DNA from: Bacteroidota bacterium
GTDB taxonomy: Bacteria; Bacteroidota; Ignavibacteria; UBA10030; F1-140-MAGs086
Assembly: GCA_005792205.1 (NCBI GenBank)
Contig: SXSO01000094.1
Coordinates: forward strand, 1-10,892
Direction of reading: 5' to 3'
Length of the DNA stretch: 10,892 nucleotides
A model generated the notes under the pieces. It did no database searches, was not told where the DNA came from, and saw only the letters and a list, made by a program, of their open reading frames with translations. The stretch's first letter is position 1; every line of letters starts with the position of its first letter. Below, in pieces: positions 1 through 7,312 of this stretch. A program made the translations under genes and the position numbers.

Positions 1-30
1 TGAGTTTTGATTGTAGATTTTTTTTTATTT

Positions 31-846
31 TCATTTACTATATTTTTTTACTGCAGTATTTATTTCTAAAATTTGTGAAACAAAATTTTCCAAATCATTT
101 AACGGAAGCTGACTTTGTGAATCGCTTTTTGCTTTGTTTGGATTTGGATGTGTTTCGAGAAAAATTCCATTTATTCCAATTGCAGTTGCTGATTTTGCAA
201 GTGGTAAAATAAATTCTTTTTGACCTCCACTAATCCCACTATTTGCCGATGGAAGTTGAACGGAATGCGTTGCGTCATAAATTATTGGATATCCAAATTG
301 TTTCATAATTTCAAGCGATCGCATATCAACAACTAAATTGTTATATCCAAAAGTTGTCCCTCTTTCTGTGAGAAGAATTTTTTTATTTCCTGCTGATACA
401 ATTTTTTCTGCTGAAAATTTTATATCATATGGAGAAAGAAATTGTCCTTTTTTTATGTTTACAATTTTATTTGTTTTTCCAGCAGCAATTAGTAAATCAG
501 TTTGACGCGAAAGAAACGCAGGAATTTGTAAAATGTCCGCAACATCACAAACCAAATCAATTTCATTTTCTGTGTGAACATCAGTTAAAATTGGAAGCGA
601 AAAAGTTTTTTTTACATCTTCTAAAATTTTTTTTGCTTCTTTAAATTCAATTCCAACAAATGATTTTACACTTGTGCGATTTGCTTTTTTATACGATGAT
701 TTAAATACGAAAGGAACATTATATTTTTGTGAAATGGAAGCAATTTTTTCTGCTGTTTGAAAAATTATTTTTTTATTTTCAATGACACAAGGTCCTGCAA
801 TGAAAAAAAATTTTTTCCCAAAAATGATATTTTCTATTTTATTCAA
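31..846 (-). CDS. kdsA: 3-deoxy-8-phosphooctulonate synthase (KdsA), metal-dependent type
   Basis: KdsA condenses phosphoenolpyruvate with arabinose 5-phosphate to give Kdo 8-phosphate, the precursor of the Kdo sugar in the LPS inner core; it is a cytoplasmic TIM-barrel enzyme. The 271-aa product carries the family motifs in order: IAGPCVIE (16-23), FKSSYKKANRTS (48-59), LTDVH (87-91), IPAFLSRQTDLL (108-119), KKGQFLSP (132-139), RGTTFGYNNLVVDM (162-175), DATHSVQLP (191-199) and FLETHPNP (229-236). The likely metal ligands of the metal-dependent class are all present: Cys20, His194, Glu231 and Asp242; metal-independent enzymes such as that of E. coli have Asn at the Cys position. The start is a TTG codon at 846-844. 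It leaves a short N-terminus like that of Aquifex KdsA, there is no in-frame ATG upstream in the spacer, and the next Met is residue 175. No Shine-Dalgarno sequence is visible. The stop is TGA. It is divergent from lon; its downstream neighbour lies outside the window. Confidence 0.96.
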   Translation of the reverse strand: MNKIENIIFGKKFFFIAGPCVIENKKIIFQTAEKIASISQKYNVPFVFKSSYKKANRTSVKSFVGIEFKEAKKILEDVKKTFSLPILTDVHTENEIDLVCDVADILQIPAFLSRQTDLLIAAGKTNKIVNIKKGQFLSPYDIKFSAEKIVSAGNKKILLTERGTTFGYNNLVVDMRSLEIMKQFGYPIIYDATHSVQLPSANSGISGGQKEFILPLAKSATAIGINGIFLETHPNPNKAKSDSQSQLPLNDLENFVSQILEINTAVKKYSK

Positions 847-860
847 TTGAAATTTTTTAT

Positions 861-868
861 GAAATATA
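861..868 (-). promoter_or_regulatory. candidate kdsA promoter element (Bacteroidota-type -7 box)
   Basis: On the minus strand this reads TATATTTC, one base from the TAnnTTTG -7 consensus of the Bacteroidota primary sigma factor. It lies about 14 nt upstream of the kdsA TTG start, which would give a very short leader. No convincing -33 TTTG is seen at the expected distance. Similar octamers precede lon and rpsP. Confidence 0.3.
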
Positions 869-1063
869 AAAGAAAATTTTTTGATTGAATTGAAAGTAAT
901 TTACAAATTGCACAATTTTTAAAAAGTTGAAAACTCGTTTCAATAACTCTAAAAACTATTTATTATTGTGTTTAAAACAATTATTTTTTGATACATTATC
1001 TCATCAAAAGTTGGAGTATTTTTGTGTGAAAGAAGAGTGTTTTTCCTCGTCGGAATGCTTTAC

Positions 1064-1136
1064 TTTTGACCAAAATAATAGTATTTTCGTAAAAATACAC
1101 TCTATTTTCCGGAAAGTGTAATCAAATCGGTCAAAA
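1064..1136. repeat. inverted repeat TTTTGACC / GGTCAAAA enclosing smaller dyads
   Basis: TTTTGACC at 1064-1071 is a perfect 8-bp inverted match to GGTCAAAA at 1129-1136. The 57-nt interior holds a perfect 7-bp hairpin, GTATTTT-CGTA-AAAATAC (1081-1098), and a perfect 10-bp palindrome, TTTCCGGAAA (1106-1115). The latter is flanked by TACACT (1096-1101) and AGTGTA (1115-1120). AATGCTT also occurs just outside each arm as a direct repeat. Function unknown. Confidence 0.5.
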
Positions 1137-1153
1137 AATGCTTCACTGACACG

Positions 1154-1169
1154 AAAATGAAGTCATTTT
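1154..1169. repeat. 16-bp dyad AAAATGA-AG-TCATTTT
   Basis: The 7-bp half-sites are perfectly inverted around a 2-nt centre. The centre is too short for a good RNA hairpin, so the geometry fits a dimeric protein-binding site better than a terminator. It lies about 290 nt upstream of lon, far for a lon operator. Confidence 0.35.
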
Positions 1170-1208
1170 GTTCCGAAAAAGATCTAAATTTATTGAGTTT
1201 TTATTTGT

Positions 1209-1282
1209 AATAATATGGGTTTTACCAGTGATATTATTGGGTAAAATGTGTCATCTATTAACTAAAACCATTTACACATTTT
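1209..1282. repeat. interleaved inverted repeats with pseudoknot-like topology
   Basis: Three inverted pairs overlap here. AATAATAT (1209-1216) pairs with ATATTATT (1231-1238). TTTTACC (1220-1226), inside that loop, pairs with GGTAAAA (1240-1246) outside it, an A-B-A'-B' order. AAAATGTGT (1243-1251), which overlaps the second arm, can pair with ACACATTTT (1274-1282). The pairings exclude one another in part, as in a structural switch, but AT-rich DNA yields such matches readily. Confidence 0.4.
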
Positions 1283-1422
1283 GTAAAAATAAAAACATAT
1301 TTGATAAACTAATTTCCCTATTAAAATAAAATATAAATAAAAACAAAACACACAATTTACTATCATTTATATTATATAAAATAGTTCTTCTGTTTCACAA
1401 AACCCGAAACTTAAAACTTTCA

Positions 1423-1430
1423 TATATTTG
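1423..1430 (+). promoter_or_regulatory. candidate lon promoter element (TATATTTG)
   Basis: TATATTTG matches the Bacteroidota -7 consensus TAnnTTTG exactly and lies 26 nt upstream of the lon ATG. A good -33 TTTG is not evident at 19-21 nt upstream. Assignment depends on the organism using a Bacteroidota-type sigma factor. Confidence 0.35.
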
Positions 1431-1456
1431 CCACAAATTTTTTAATCTAAATAATA

Positions 1457-3847
1457 ATGGAAGAAAAAAAAGAAATTCAAGAAAAACAAAAAACAGAAAA
1501 ATTTCCGTTAACATTTCCAGTTTTGCCGTTGAGAGATGTTGTGATTTTTCCTCATATGATGTTTCCAATTTTAGTTGGACGAGAACAGTCATTAAAAGCG
1601 GTTTCGCATTCAATAGAAAATGAAAAATATATTTTTGTTGTCGCTCAAAAAGATTCGTCAATTGACGATCCAAATGAAAATGAAATTTACAAAGAAGGCA
1701 CAATTGCAAAAGTGTTTCAACATTTAAAACTTCCAAATGGAATAATGAAAATTTTAGTTGATGGAATTGTTCAAGGAAGAGTTATGGAATTTATTCCCAA
1801 TAAAAATTTTTTAGAAGCAAAAATAATTGTTTCAACTCCAACACTTGAAAAAAGCGATGACTTAAATGCGTTGCTTCGTTCTGCGTCCAATTTATTTATT
1901 GAATATGTGAACATCAATAAAAATATTCCACCAGAAATTTTAATTGCGTATGAAAATATAAAAGATGAAAGAAAAAAAATGTATTTTATTGCGGCAAACA
2001 TTTCACAAAAAATTGAAGCGAAACAAAAAATACTTGAATGTGAAAGTTTGAACGAACAACTTTTTGAAATCATAACAATTTTGACAAACGAATTAAATGT
2101 TTTAAAAATTGAAAAAGAAATTGACGATAAAGTTCACGAGAACATTCAGAAAAATCAAAGAAAGTTTTTTATTCAAGAACAAATTAGAATTTTACAAGAT
2201 GAACTTGGCGAAGATGAAGTTTTGACTCCAGATCTTTTGAAGTTGAAAGATTTAATTGTGAAAGCGAATATGCCTGAAAATGTTAAAGAAAAAGCAATGG
2301 AAGAATTTGACAAGTTGAAAAAAATTCCATCGCAATCACCAGAAGCAACAGTTTCTCGCAATTATCTTGATTGGATGATTTCACTTCCGTGGAACAATGA
2401 AACAAAAGATAATTTAAATGTTTTACATGCGAAAGAAATTTTAGATGAAGATCATTTTGGACTTAAAAAACCAAAAGAAAGAATACTTGAACATATTGCT
2501 GTTTTAAATTTAATCAAAAGAAAAAAAACAAAAAATAAAGTTTCTCCCAAAAGTCAAATACTTTGTTTAGTTGGACCACCAGGAGTTGGAAAAACATCAC
2601 TTGGAAAATCAATTGCTCGTGCATTGGAAAGAAAATTTGTGCGAATATCGTTAGGAGGAGTTCGCGATGAAGCAGAAATTAGAGGTCATCGCAGAACTTA
2701 TATTGGTTCAATGCCTGGAAAAATATTGCAATCAATGAAAAAATCAGGAACAACAAATCCAGTGATTTTAATGGATGAAGTTGATAAAATGAGTATGGAT
2801 TTTCGTGGAGATCCATCTGCTGCACTTCTTGAAGTTTTAGATCCTGAACAAAATTTTTCTTTCAACGATCATTATTTAGATGTTGATTATGATTTGTCTA
2901 AAGTAATTTTCATTACAACAGCAAATGTCAAATACAATATTCCATCACCACTTTTAGATAGAATGGAAGTGATTGAACTTTCCAGTTATTTAGATTTTGA
3001 AAAACTTGAAATTGCAAAACGACACATTATTCCAAAAGTGTTGAGCGAAAATGGAATGAGTAAAAAAGAAATTTCAATAAAAGATTTTGCAATTAAAAAA
3101 ATTATTAGCGAATATACTCGCGAAGCCGGAGTTAGAAATCTTGAACGAACAATTGAATCATTGTGTCGCAAAGTTGCGAAAGAAATTGTTGAGAAAAACA
3201 TTCAGAAAAAGAAAATCGTAATTTCAGAAAAAGAAATTGAAAAATTTCTTGGAGTTCCAAAGTTTCGTTCAAAAGAAAAAGAAAAGAAAAATGTAGTTGG
3301 TTCAGTGATGGGACTTGCTTGGACAAGTGTTGGTGGAGAAATTTTGCGTGTTGATGTTTCAATAATGTCGGGAAGAGAAAAATTAACTCTCACGGGAAAG
3401 ATGGGTGAAGTTATGAAAGAATCAGCACAAGCAGCATTGAGTTATATCAGAGCAAATTTCAAAACTTTAAACATCAATGAAAATTTTTACAAAGATAAAG
3501 AAATTCACATTCATCTTCCTGAAGGAGCAATTCCAAAAGATGGACCATCAGCAGGAGTTACAATGACAATGGCAATGATTTCTGCAATTAAAAATAAACC
3601 AGCATTTTCTTCAGTTGCAATGACGGGAGAAATTACACTTCGCGGAGATGTTATTGCAATTGGTGGTTTGAATGAAAAACTTCTTGCGGCAAAACGCAGT
3701 GGAATAAAAACTGTTATCATTCCAAAAGACAATGAAAAAGATTTGATTGAAATTTCAGAACAAATAAAAAATGGTTTGAAAATTATTCCAGTTGTAAAAA
3801 TTACTGAAGCGATTGAATTTGTATTTGAAAAAGAAAAAAAATCATAA
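1457..3847 (+). CDS. lon: ATP-dependent protease Lon (endopeptidase La)
   Basis: Lon is a cytoplasmic homo-oligomeric AAA+ serine protease that unfolds and degrades misfolded and selected regulatory proteins. The 796-aa product has full family length and the full domain order. The N-terminal LON substrate-binding domain runs from about residue 16 to 210 (FPVLPLRDVVIFPHMMFPI) and is followed by a helical linker. The AAA+ module has Walker A GPPGVGKT at 373-380 and Walker B ILMDEVD around 437-443. The C-terminal protease domain has catalytic Ser698 in KDGPSAG and Lys741 in GGLNEKLLAAK, 43 residues apart as in E. coli Lon. The ATG start gives the expected short charged leader before the LON domain; no Shine-Dalgarno sequence is visible in the A/T-rich upstream bases. 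The stop overlaps the obgE start by one base (TAATG), which suggests translational coupling. No CIRCE-type heat-shock operator is seen upstream. Confidence 0.98.
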   Translation: MEEKKEIQEKQKTEKFPLTFPVLPLRDVVIFPHMMFPILVGREQSLKAVSHSIENEKYIFVVAQKDSSIDDPNENEIYKEGTIAKVFQHLKLPNGIMKILVDGIVQGRVMEFIPNKNFLEAKIIVSTPTLEKSDDLNALLRSASNLFIEYVNINKNIPPEILIAYENIKDERKKMYFIAANISQKIEAKQKILECESLNEQLFEIITILTNELNVLKIEKEIDDKVHENIQKNQRKFFIQEQIRILQDELGEDEVLTPDLLKLKDLIVKANMPENVKEKAMEEFDKLKKIPSQSPEATVSRNYLDWMISLPWNNETKDNLNVLHAKEILDEDHFGLKKPKERILEHIAVLNLIKRKKTKNKVSPKSQILCLVGPPGVGKTSLGKSIARALERKFVRISLGGVRDEAEIRGHRRTYIGSMPGKILQSMKKSGTTNPVILMDEVDKMSMDFRGDPSAALLEVLDPEQNFSFNDHYLDVDYDLSKVIFITTANVKYNIPSPLLDRMEVIELSSYLDFEKLEIAKRHIIPKVLSENGMSKKEISIKDFAIKKIISEYTREAGVRNLERTIESLCRKVAKEIVEKNIQKKKIVISEKEIEKFLGVPKFRSKEKEKKNVVGSVMGLAWTSVGGEILRVDVSIMSGREKLTLTGKMGEVMKESAQAALSYIRANFKTLNINENFYKDKEIHIHLPEGAIPKDGPSAGVTMTMAMISAIKNKPAFSSVAMTGEITLRGDVIAIGGLNEKLLAAKRSGIKTVIIPKDNEKDLIEISEQIKNGLKIIPVVKITEAIEFVFEKEKKS

Positions 3848-4836
3848 TGCAATTTATTGATGAAGCAAAAATTTTTGTAAAATCTGGAGATGGTGGAAGT
3901 GGAGTTGTAAGTTTTCGTCATGAAAAATTTATTCCAAAAGGTGGTCCCGATGGTGGAAATGGTGGGAGAGGTGGCGATGTAATTTTTGAAGTTGATAAAC
4001 AATTGTTTACACTTTTAGATTTTAGATATAAAAAAAAATATTTTGCTGAAAACGGAAATAACGGTTTGTCTTCAAATAAAACAGGAAAAAGTGGAAATGA
4101 TTTAATCATTAAAGTTCCTTGTGGAACAGAAATTTTTAACAGTGAAACAAATGAACTAATTGCTGATTTGTATGAAGACAAACAACAAGTAGTTATTGGA
4201 AAAGGTGGAAAAGGTGGAAGAGGAAATGCTGAATTTGCAACATCAACAAATCAAACGCCAAGAAGATGTGAAAGAGGAATTTCTGGAATTAGCTTAAACT
4301 TGCATCTTTCGTTGAAACTTATTGCAGATGTTGGTTTAGTTGGATTTCCAAATGCGGGAAAATCAACTTTAATTTCGCGAGTTTCTGCTGCCAAACCTAA
4401 AATTGCCAACTATCCTTTTACAACACTTATTCCAAATCTTGGAATTGTAAAAGTAGATGACTATAAAAGTTTTGTAGTTGCTGATATGCCGGGAATTATT
4501 GAAGGTGCTCATATTGGTCGTGGTCTTGGAATTCAATTTTTAAAACATATTGAAAGAACGAAATTACTTGTGTTTCTTATAGATGCAACTTCTGAATCTC
4601 CAAAAAAAGAATTTCAAACATTGCTAAATGAATTAAAACTTTTCAATGAAAAATTTACTGAAAGAAAAAAAATTATACTTCTTACAAAATCAGATTTACT
4701 TGATGAAAAAGGAATTGAAAAAATATCTAAACTAAAATTTCCTAATAAAATAAAGTCGTTTGTTATTTCTTCTGTAAGTGGTTTTGGAATTGAGAGTGTA
4801 ATAAAAATTATTTGGAAAAACTTACAGTTGATATAA
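3847..4836 (+). CDS. obgE: GTPase ObgE/CgtA
   Basis: Obg is an essential GTPase that binds the large ribosomal subunit and links ribosome assembly to nutrient status. The 329-aa product begins with the glycine-rich Obg fold (about 1-158), with repeats such as GGPDGGNGGRGGD (32-44) and GKGGKGGRGNAEF (118-130). The G domain follows: G1 GFPNAGKST (166-174), the FTT switch I motif (191-193), G3 DMPG (213-216), G4 TKSD (280-283) and G5 SSVSG (308-312). G4 has Thr where most Obg proteins have Asn (NKxD); TKxD occurs in other active GTPases, so activity is still expected. There is no C-terminal OCT domain, the short form also found in many other bacteria. The ATG overlaps the lon stop by one base; the next gene starts 4 nt after the stop. 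Confidence 0.97.
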   Translation: MQFIDEAKIFVKSGDGGSGVVSFRHEKFIPKGGPDGGNGGRGGDVIFEVDKQLFTLLDFRYKKKYFAENGNNGLSSNKTGKSGNDLIIKVPCGTEIFNSETNELIADLYEDKQQVVIGKGGKGGRGNAEFATSTNQTPRRCERGISGISLNLHLSLKLIADVGLVGFPNAGKSTLISRVSAAKPKIANYPFTTLIPNLGIVKVDDYKSFVVADMPGIIEGAHIGRGLGIQFLKHIERTKLLVFLIDATSESPKKEFQTLLNELKLFNEKFTERKKIILLTKSDLLDEKGIEKISKLKFPNKIKSFVISSVSGFGIESVIKIIWKNLQLI

Positions 4837-4840
4837 TTGT

Positions 4841-5494
4841 ATGAAATATAAATTTTTAATTTTTTATTTATTTATTTTTTCTCAAAAAAGTTTTTCACAA
4901 AATGATTCTATCAAACAAGTTGAAAAAGTTAGTGAAACAAAATATAGAATTGGAAAAGTTTTTATTGATACTGAAAAAAAAGAAATTGAATTGAGTGGTT
5001 ATGTGAATATGGATTCTGGACTTGTGGAACTTATTGCTTGTGCTCCTTTTGGAAAAGTTCATGAAAGTATTTTTGTTTGGGATGTAGTTCCATCACACTT
5101 GCAAATCTCATTGATTTTATTGGGTTTAAACTATGGTGGAGGAGTAAATGTACAAGGTGATTCACTTCTTCCAAAAGGAGATAAGGTTGATGTTTTTATT
5201 TCTTGGAAAAAGGATGGAAAATTTTTTGATTATCGTGCAGAAGAATGTGCGATAAATGTTGTAGAGAATAAACCATTGGAAAAAATAAGTTGGATATTTA
5301 GTGGTTCAAGAGTTGTGAATGGAATTTTTATGGCAGATGTTGAAAAATCACTTCTTACAACTTATAGAGATCCAAATACAATTTTAGATAATCCACATTC
5401 AAGTGGAACAAATGATGCTATATTCATTGCAAATTCTCAAATACTTCCTGCAAAAAAAACTCCAATAAAAATAAAACTTAAACCAGTAAAGTAA
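4841..5494 (+). CDS. exported YdjY-like domain protein, function unknown
   Basis: The 217-aa product has an N-terminal signal peptide with a hydrophobic core over residues 4-13 and probable cleavage at SFS|QN (19/20), so it should act outside the cytoplasm. The mature part resembles, from memory, proteins annotated as YdjY domain-containing in Planctomycetes and other bacteria. Matching segments are a beta-rich region, then GLVELIAC (60-67) and VHES (73-76), a segment on exposure and size (SLILLGLNYGG, 90-100), DVFISWKKDG (117-126), a W-F-SGS segment (151-156), and near the C-terminus GTNDAIF (189-195) followed by TPIKIKLKP. The biochemical role of the family is not known to me, and I assign none. 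Conserved Cys67 and His74-Glu75 are candidate metal or functional residues, which is inference. It sits between obgE and ffh with spacings of 4 and 3 nt, so it is almost certainly co-transcribed. No Shine-Dalgarno sequence is seen. Confidence 0.7.
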   Translation: MKYKFLIFYLFIFSQKSFSQNDSIKQVEKVSETKYRIGKVFIDTEKKEIELSGYVNMDSGLVELIACAPFGKVHESIFVWDVVPSHLQISLILLGLNYGGGVNVQGDSLLPKGDKVDVFISWKKDGKFFDYRAEECAINVVENKPLEKISWIFSGSRVVNGIFMADVEKSLLTTYRDPNTILDNPHSSGTNDAIFIANSQILPAKKTPIKIKLKPVK

Positions 5495-5497
5495 AAA

Positions 5498-6817
5498 ATG
5501 TTTGAAGAATTAAGTCAAAAATTAGAAAATGTTTTAAGAAAAATTCGTGGTGAAGGGAAAATTAGCGAATCTAATGTTTCTGAATCGCTTCGTGAAATAC
5601 GAAAAGTTTTGCTTGATGCAGATGTAAATTTCAAAGTTGTAAAACAGTTTATTGAAGAAGTTCAAAAAAGTGCAATTGGCCAAGAAGTTTTACGAAGCAT
5701 AACTCCGGGACAACAAATTGTAAAAATAATTTATGACGAGTTGGTGAATTTAATGGGGAAAGAAAAATCTGAAATAAATTTTTCTAATACAACTCCAACA
5801 GTTATTTTAATTGCTGGTATTCAAGGTTCTGGAAAGACAACATTCAGTGCAAAACTTGCAAACTATTTTTTCAAAAAAGGAAAACATCCACTTCTTGTTG
5901 CTGCAGATATTTATCGTCCTGCTGCAGTTGAGCAATTGAAAATTCTTGGAAAACAAATTTCAATTCCTGTATTTCATATTGAAAACAAAAGTGCTATTGA
6001 AATTTCTCAAAGTGCTATTCAAAGTGCAAGAGAAAATGCTCGTGATGTTGTAATAATTGATACTGCTGGTCGTCTTCATGTTGATGAGATGATGATGAAT
6101 GAAATTTCCGAAATAAAAAATAAAGTTCTTCCAAAGGAAATTTTATTTGTAGTTGATTCAATGACGGGACAAGATGCAGTAAATACAGCAAAGATATTCA
6201 ATGAAAGATTAGATTTTTCTGGAATTGTATTGACAAAACTTGATGGTGACGCAAGAGGAGGCGCCGCTCTTTCAATTCGTCATGTTGTGAATAAACCAAT
6301 AAAATTTATTAGCAACGGTGAAAAACTAAATACACTTGAACAATTTTATCCTGAAAGAATGGCATCGCGAATTTTGGGAATGGGAGATGTTATTTCATTA
6401 GTAGAAAAAGTTCAGGAACAAATTGACGAAAAAGATGCCCAAAAACTTGAAGAAAAAATTCGTAAGTCAGAATTTACATTTGATGATTTTTTGGAACAAA
6501 TTTATCAAATAAAAAAAATGGGTTCTATAAAAGGTATTCTAAAAATGCTTCCGGGAATGGGATCACAAATTGATAAAATGAATGTTGATGAAAAATCATT
6601 TGTGAAAGTTGAAGCAATAATCCAATCAATGACAAAAGAAGAAAGAAGAAAACCACACATTTTAAACGGAAGTAGAAGAAAAAGAATTTCAATTGGAAGT
6701 GGAAATTCAATTCAAGAAGTAAATAGAGTTTTGAAACAGTTTAATGAAATGCAAAAAATGATGAAAATGGTTTCAAAAGGAAAAATTCCAAACTTCTTAA
6801 AAGGATTGAAGTTTTAA
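5498..6817 (+). CDS. ffh: signal recognition particle protein Ffh (SRP54)
   Basis: Ffh binds 4.5S/SRP RNA and signal sequences of nascent membrane proteins and, with the receptor FtsY, delivers ribosomes to the Sec translocon. The 439-aa product shows the helical N domain (1-90), with ALLDADV-like LLDADVNF at 38-45. The G domain has P-loop GIQGSGKTT (107-115), an SRP-type DIYRPAAVEQL (137-147), DTAGR (188-192) and TKLDGDARGG (246-255). The methionine-rich M domain has ILKMLPGMG (347-355), the RNA-binding stretch SRRKRISIGSG (392-402) and a Met-rich C-terminus (MQKMMKM, 418-424). Length is normal. The ATG starts 3 nt after the preceding stop. The SRP RNA gene is not in this window. Confidence 0.98.
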   Translation: MFEELSQKLENVLRKIRGEGKISESNVSESLREIRKVLLDADVNFKVVKQFIEEVQKSAIGQEVLRSITPGQQIVKIIYDELVNLMGKEKSEINFSNTTPTVILIAGIQGSGKTTFSAKLANYFFKKGKHPLLVAADIYRPAAVEQLKILGKQISIPVFHIENKSAIEISQSAIQSARENARDVVIIDTAGRLHVDEMMMNEISEIKNKVLPKEILFVVDSMTGQDAVNTAKIFNERLDFSGIVLTKLDGDARGGAALSIRHVVNKPIKFISNGEKLNTLEQFYPERMASRILGMGDVISLVEKVQEQIDEKDAQKLEEKIRKSEFTFDDFLEQIYQIKKMGSIKGILKMLPGMGSQIDKMNVDEKSFVKVEAIIQSMTKEERRKPHILNGSRRKRISIGSGNSIQEVNRVLKQFNEMQKMMKMVSKGKIPNFLKGLKF

Positions 6818-6831
6818 TAAAAAAAAATTTG

Positions 6832-6839
6832 TATATTTC
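6832..6839 (+). promoter_or_regulatory. candidate rpsP promoter element (TATATTTC)
   Basis: TATATTTC in the 51-nt ffh-rpsP gap differs by one base from TAnnTTTG and lies 29 nt before the rpsP start. It equals the octamer upstream of kdsA. It may give the ribosomal-protein cluster its own transcription start in addition to read-through from ffh. Confidence 0.3.
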
Positions 6840-6858
6840 ACATCAATTTTTAAAACAC

Positions 6859-6862
6859 GGAG
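6859..6862 (+). promoter_or_regulatory. Shine-Dalgarno GGAG that fixes the TTG start of rpsP
   Basis: GGAG lies exactly 6 nt before TTG at 6869. No in-frame ATG or GTG gives the conserved S16 N-terminus, so this site supports TTG as the true start. Confidence 0.7.
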
Positions 6863-6868
6863 TAAAAT

Positions 6869-7261
6869 TTGGTAAAATTAAGATTATCTAGAATGGGCAA
6901 AAAGAAAATGCCAATTTATAAAATTATCGCAGCAGATTCTCGTTCACCACGAGATGGAAGATTTATTGAAGCAGTTGGACTTTACAATCCAAATGTAAAC
7001 CCAATGCAAATTGATCTGAAAGAAGAAAAGGTTTTTCGTTGGTTTAAAAATGGAGCAGTTCCAACGGATACTGTGAGAAGTTTGTTGCGAAAAAAAGGTA
7101 TTTTACATAAATGGCATTTAATGAAAAAGGGTTTTTCAATTCCTGAAATTGAAGAGAGTATGCAAAAGTGGCAAATTTTGCAATCAGAAAAACTTGCAAA
7201 AGAAGAGACAAAAAAATTAGAAAAAAAGAAAAAATCTTCTTCTAAAAAATCTGCTGAATAA
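6869..7261 (+). CDS. rpsP: 30S ribosomal protein S16
   Basis: S16 is an early-assembling protein of the small ribosomal subunit that binds 16S rRNA. The 130-aa product opens with the diagnostic VKLRLSRMGKKKMPIYKI (2-19), followed by DSRSPRDGRFIEAVGLYNP (23-41) and a DTVRSLLRKKGI segment (67-78). The start is a TTG codon preceded by GGAG at 6-nt spacing; the first ATG would begin only at residue 9 and delete conserved residues. The last 30 or so residues form a lysine-rich tail (KKLEKKKKSSSKKS, 115-128) that makes it longer than the roughly 80-90-residue S16 of many bacteria. This tail is probably disordered and RNA-contacting, which is inference. It is the first gene of the rpsP-khpA-rimM-trmD-rplS cluster. 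Confidence 0.97.
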   Translation: MVKLRLSRMGKKKMPIYKIIAADSRSPRDGRFIEAVGLYNPNVNPMQIDLKEEKVFRWFKNGAVPTDTVRSLLRKKGILHKWHLMKKGFSIPEIEESMQKWQILQSEKLAKEETKKLEKKKKSSSKKSAE

Positions 7262-7301
7262 TTTTTTTTTGTAATGAAATCATAATCTAATAAGTAAAAA
7301 A

Positions 7302-7306
7302 AGAGG
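7302..7306 (+). promoter_or_regulatory. Shine-Dalgarno AGAGG for the GTG start of khpA
   Basis: AGAGG lies 6 nt upstream of GTG at 7313, the same spacing as at rpsP and the beta-barrel gene. It supports the GTG start. Confidence 0.6.
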
Positions 7307-7312
7307 TAAATC

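Larger units (their letters stand above)
847..1456. other. 610-bp divergent intergenic spacer, no gene recognised
   Basis: This stretch separates kdsA (minus) from lon (plus). The only open frame of note is 64 codons at 927-1121 on the plus strand. It starts with TTG, lacks a ribosome binding site and has a composition I do not recognise, so I treat it as non-coding. Stops interrupt all other frames. The segment from about 1050 to 1285 holds an unusual number of inverted repeats, listed separately. From 1285 to 1456 the sequence becomes almost pure A+T and probably carries the lon promoter. It could hold regulatory sites, a small RNA or a decayed gene; the sequence alone does not decide between these. 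Confidence 0.7.

Noticed and set aside
1..30. Start of the gene downstream of kdsA on the minus strand
   Set aside because: Only 30 A/T-rich bases are available, with no start codon or recognisable coding sequence.
927..1121. 64-codon plus-strand frame in the lon/kdsA spacer
   Set aside because: TTG start without a ribosome binding site, no recognisable sequence, and overlap with the inverted repeats; more likely chance or relic than a gene.
1395..1736. 113-codon minus-strand frame over the lon promoter and 5' end
   Set aside because: Shadow of lon; composition is Leu/Phe-rich, as expected from the complement of a Lys/Glu-rich reading frame.
3511..4002. 163-codon minus-strand frame across the lon/obgE junction
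   Set aside because: It lies antisense to two unmistakable, conserved genes; its length reflects codon bias on the opposite strand and the translation resembles no protein family.
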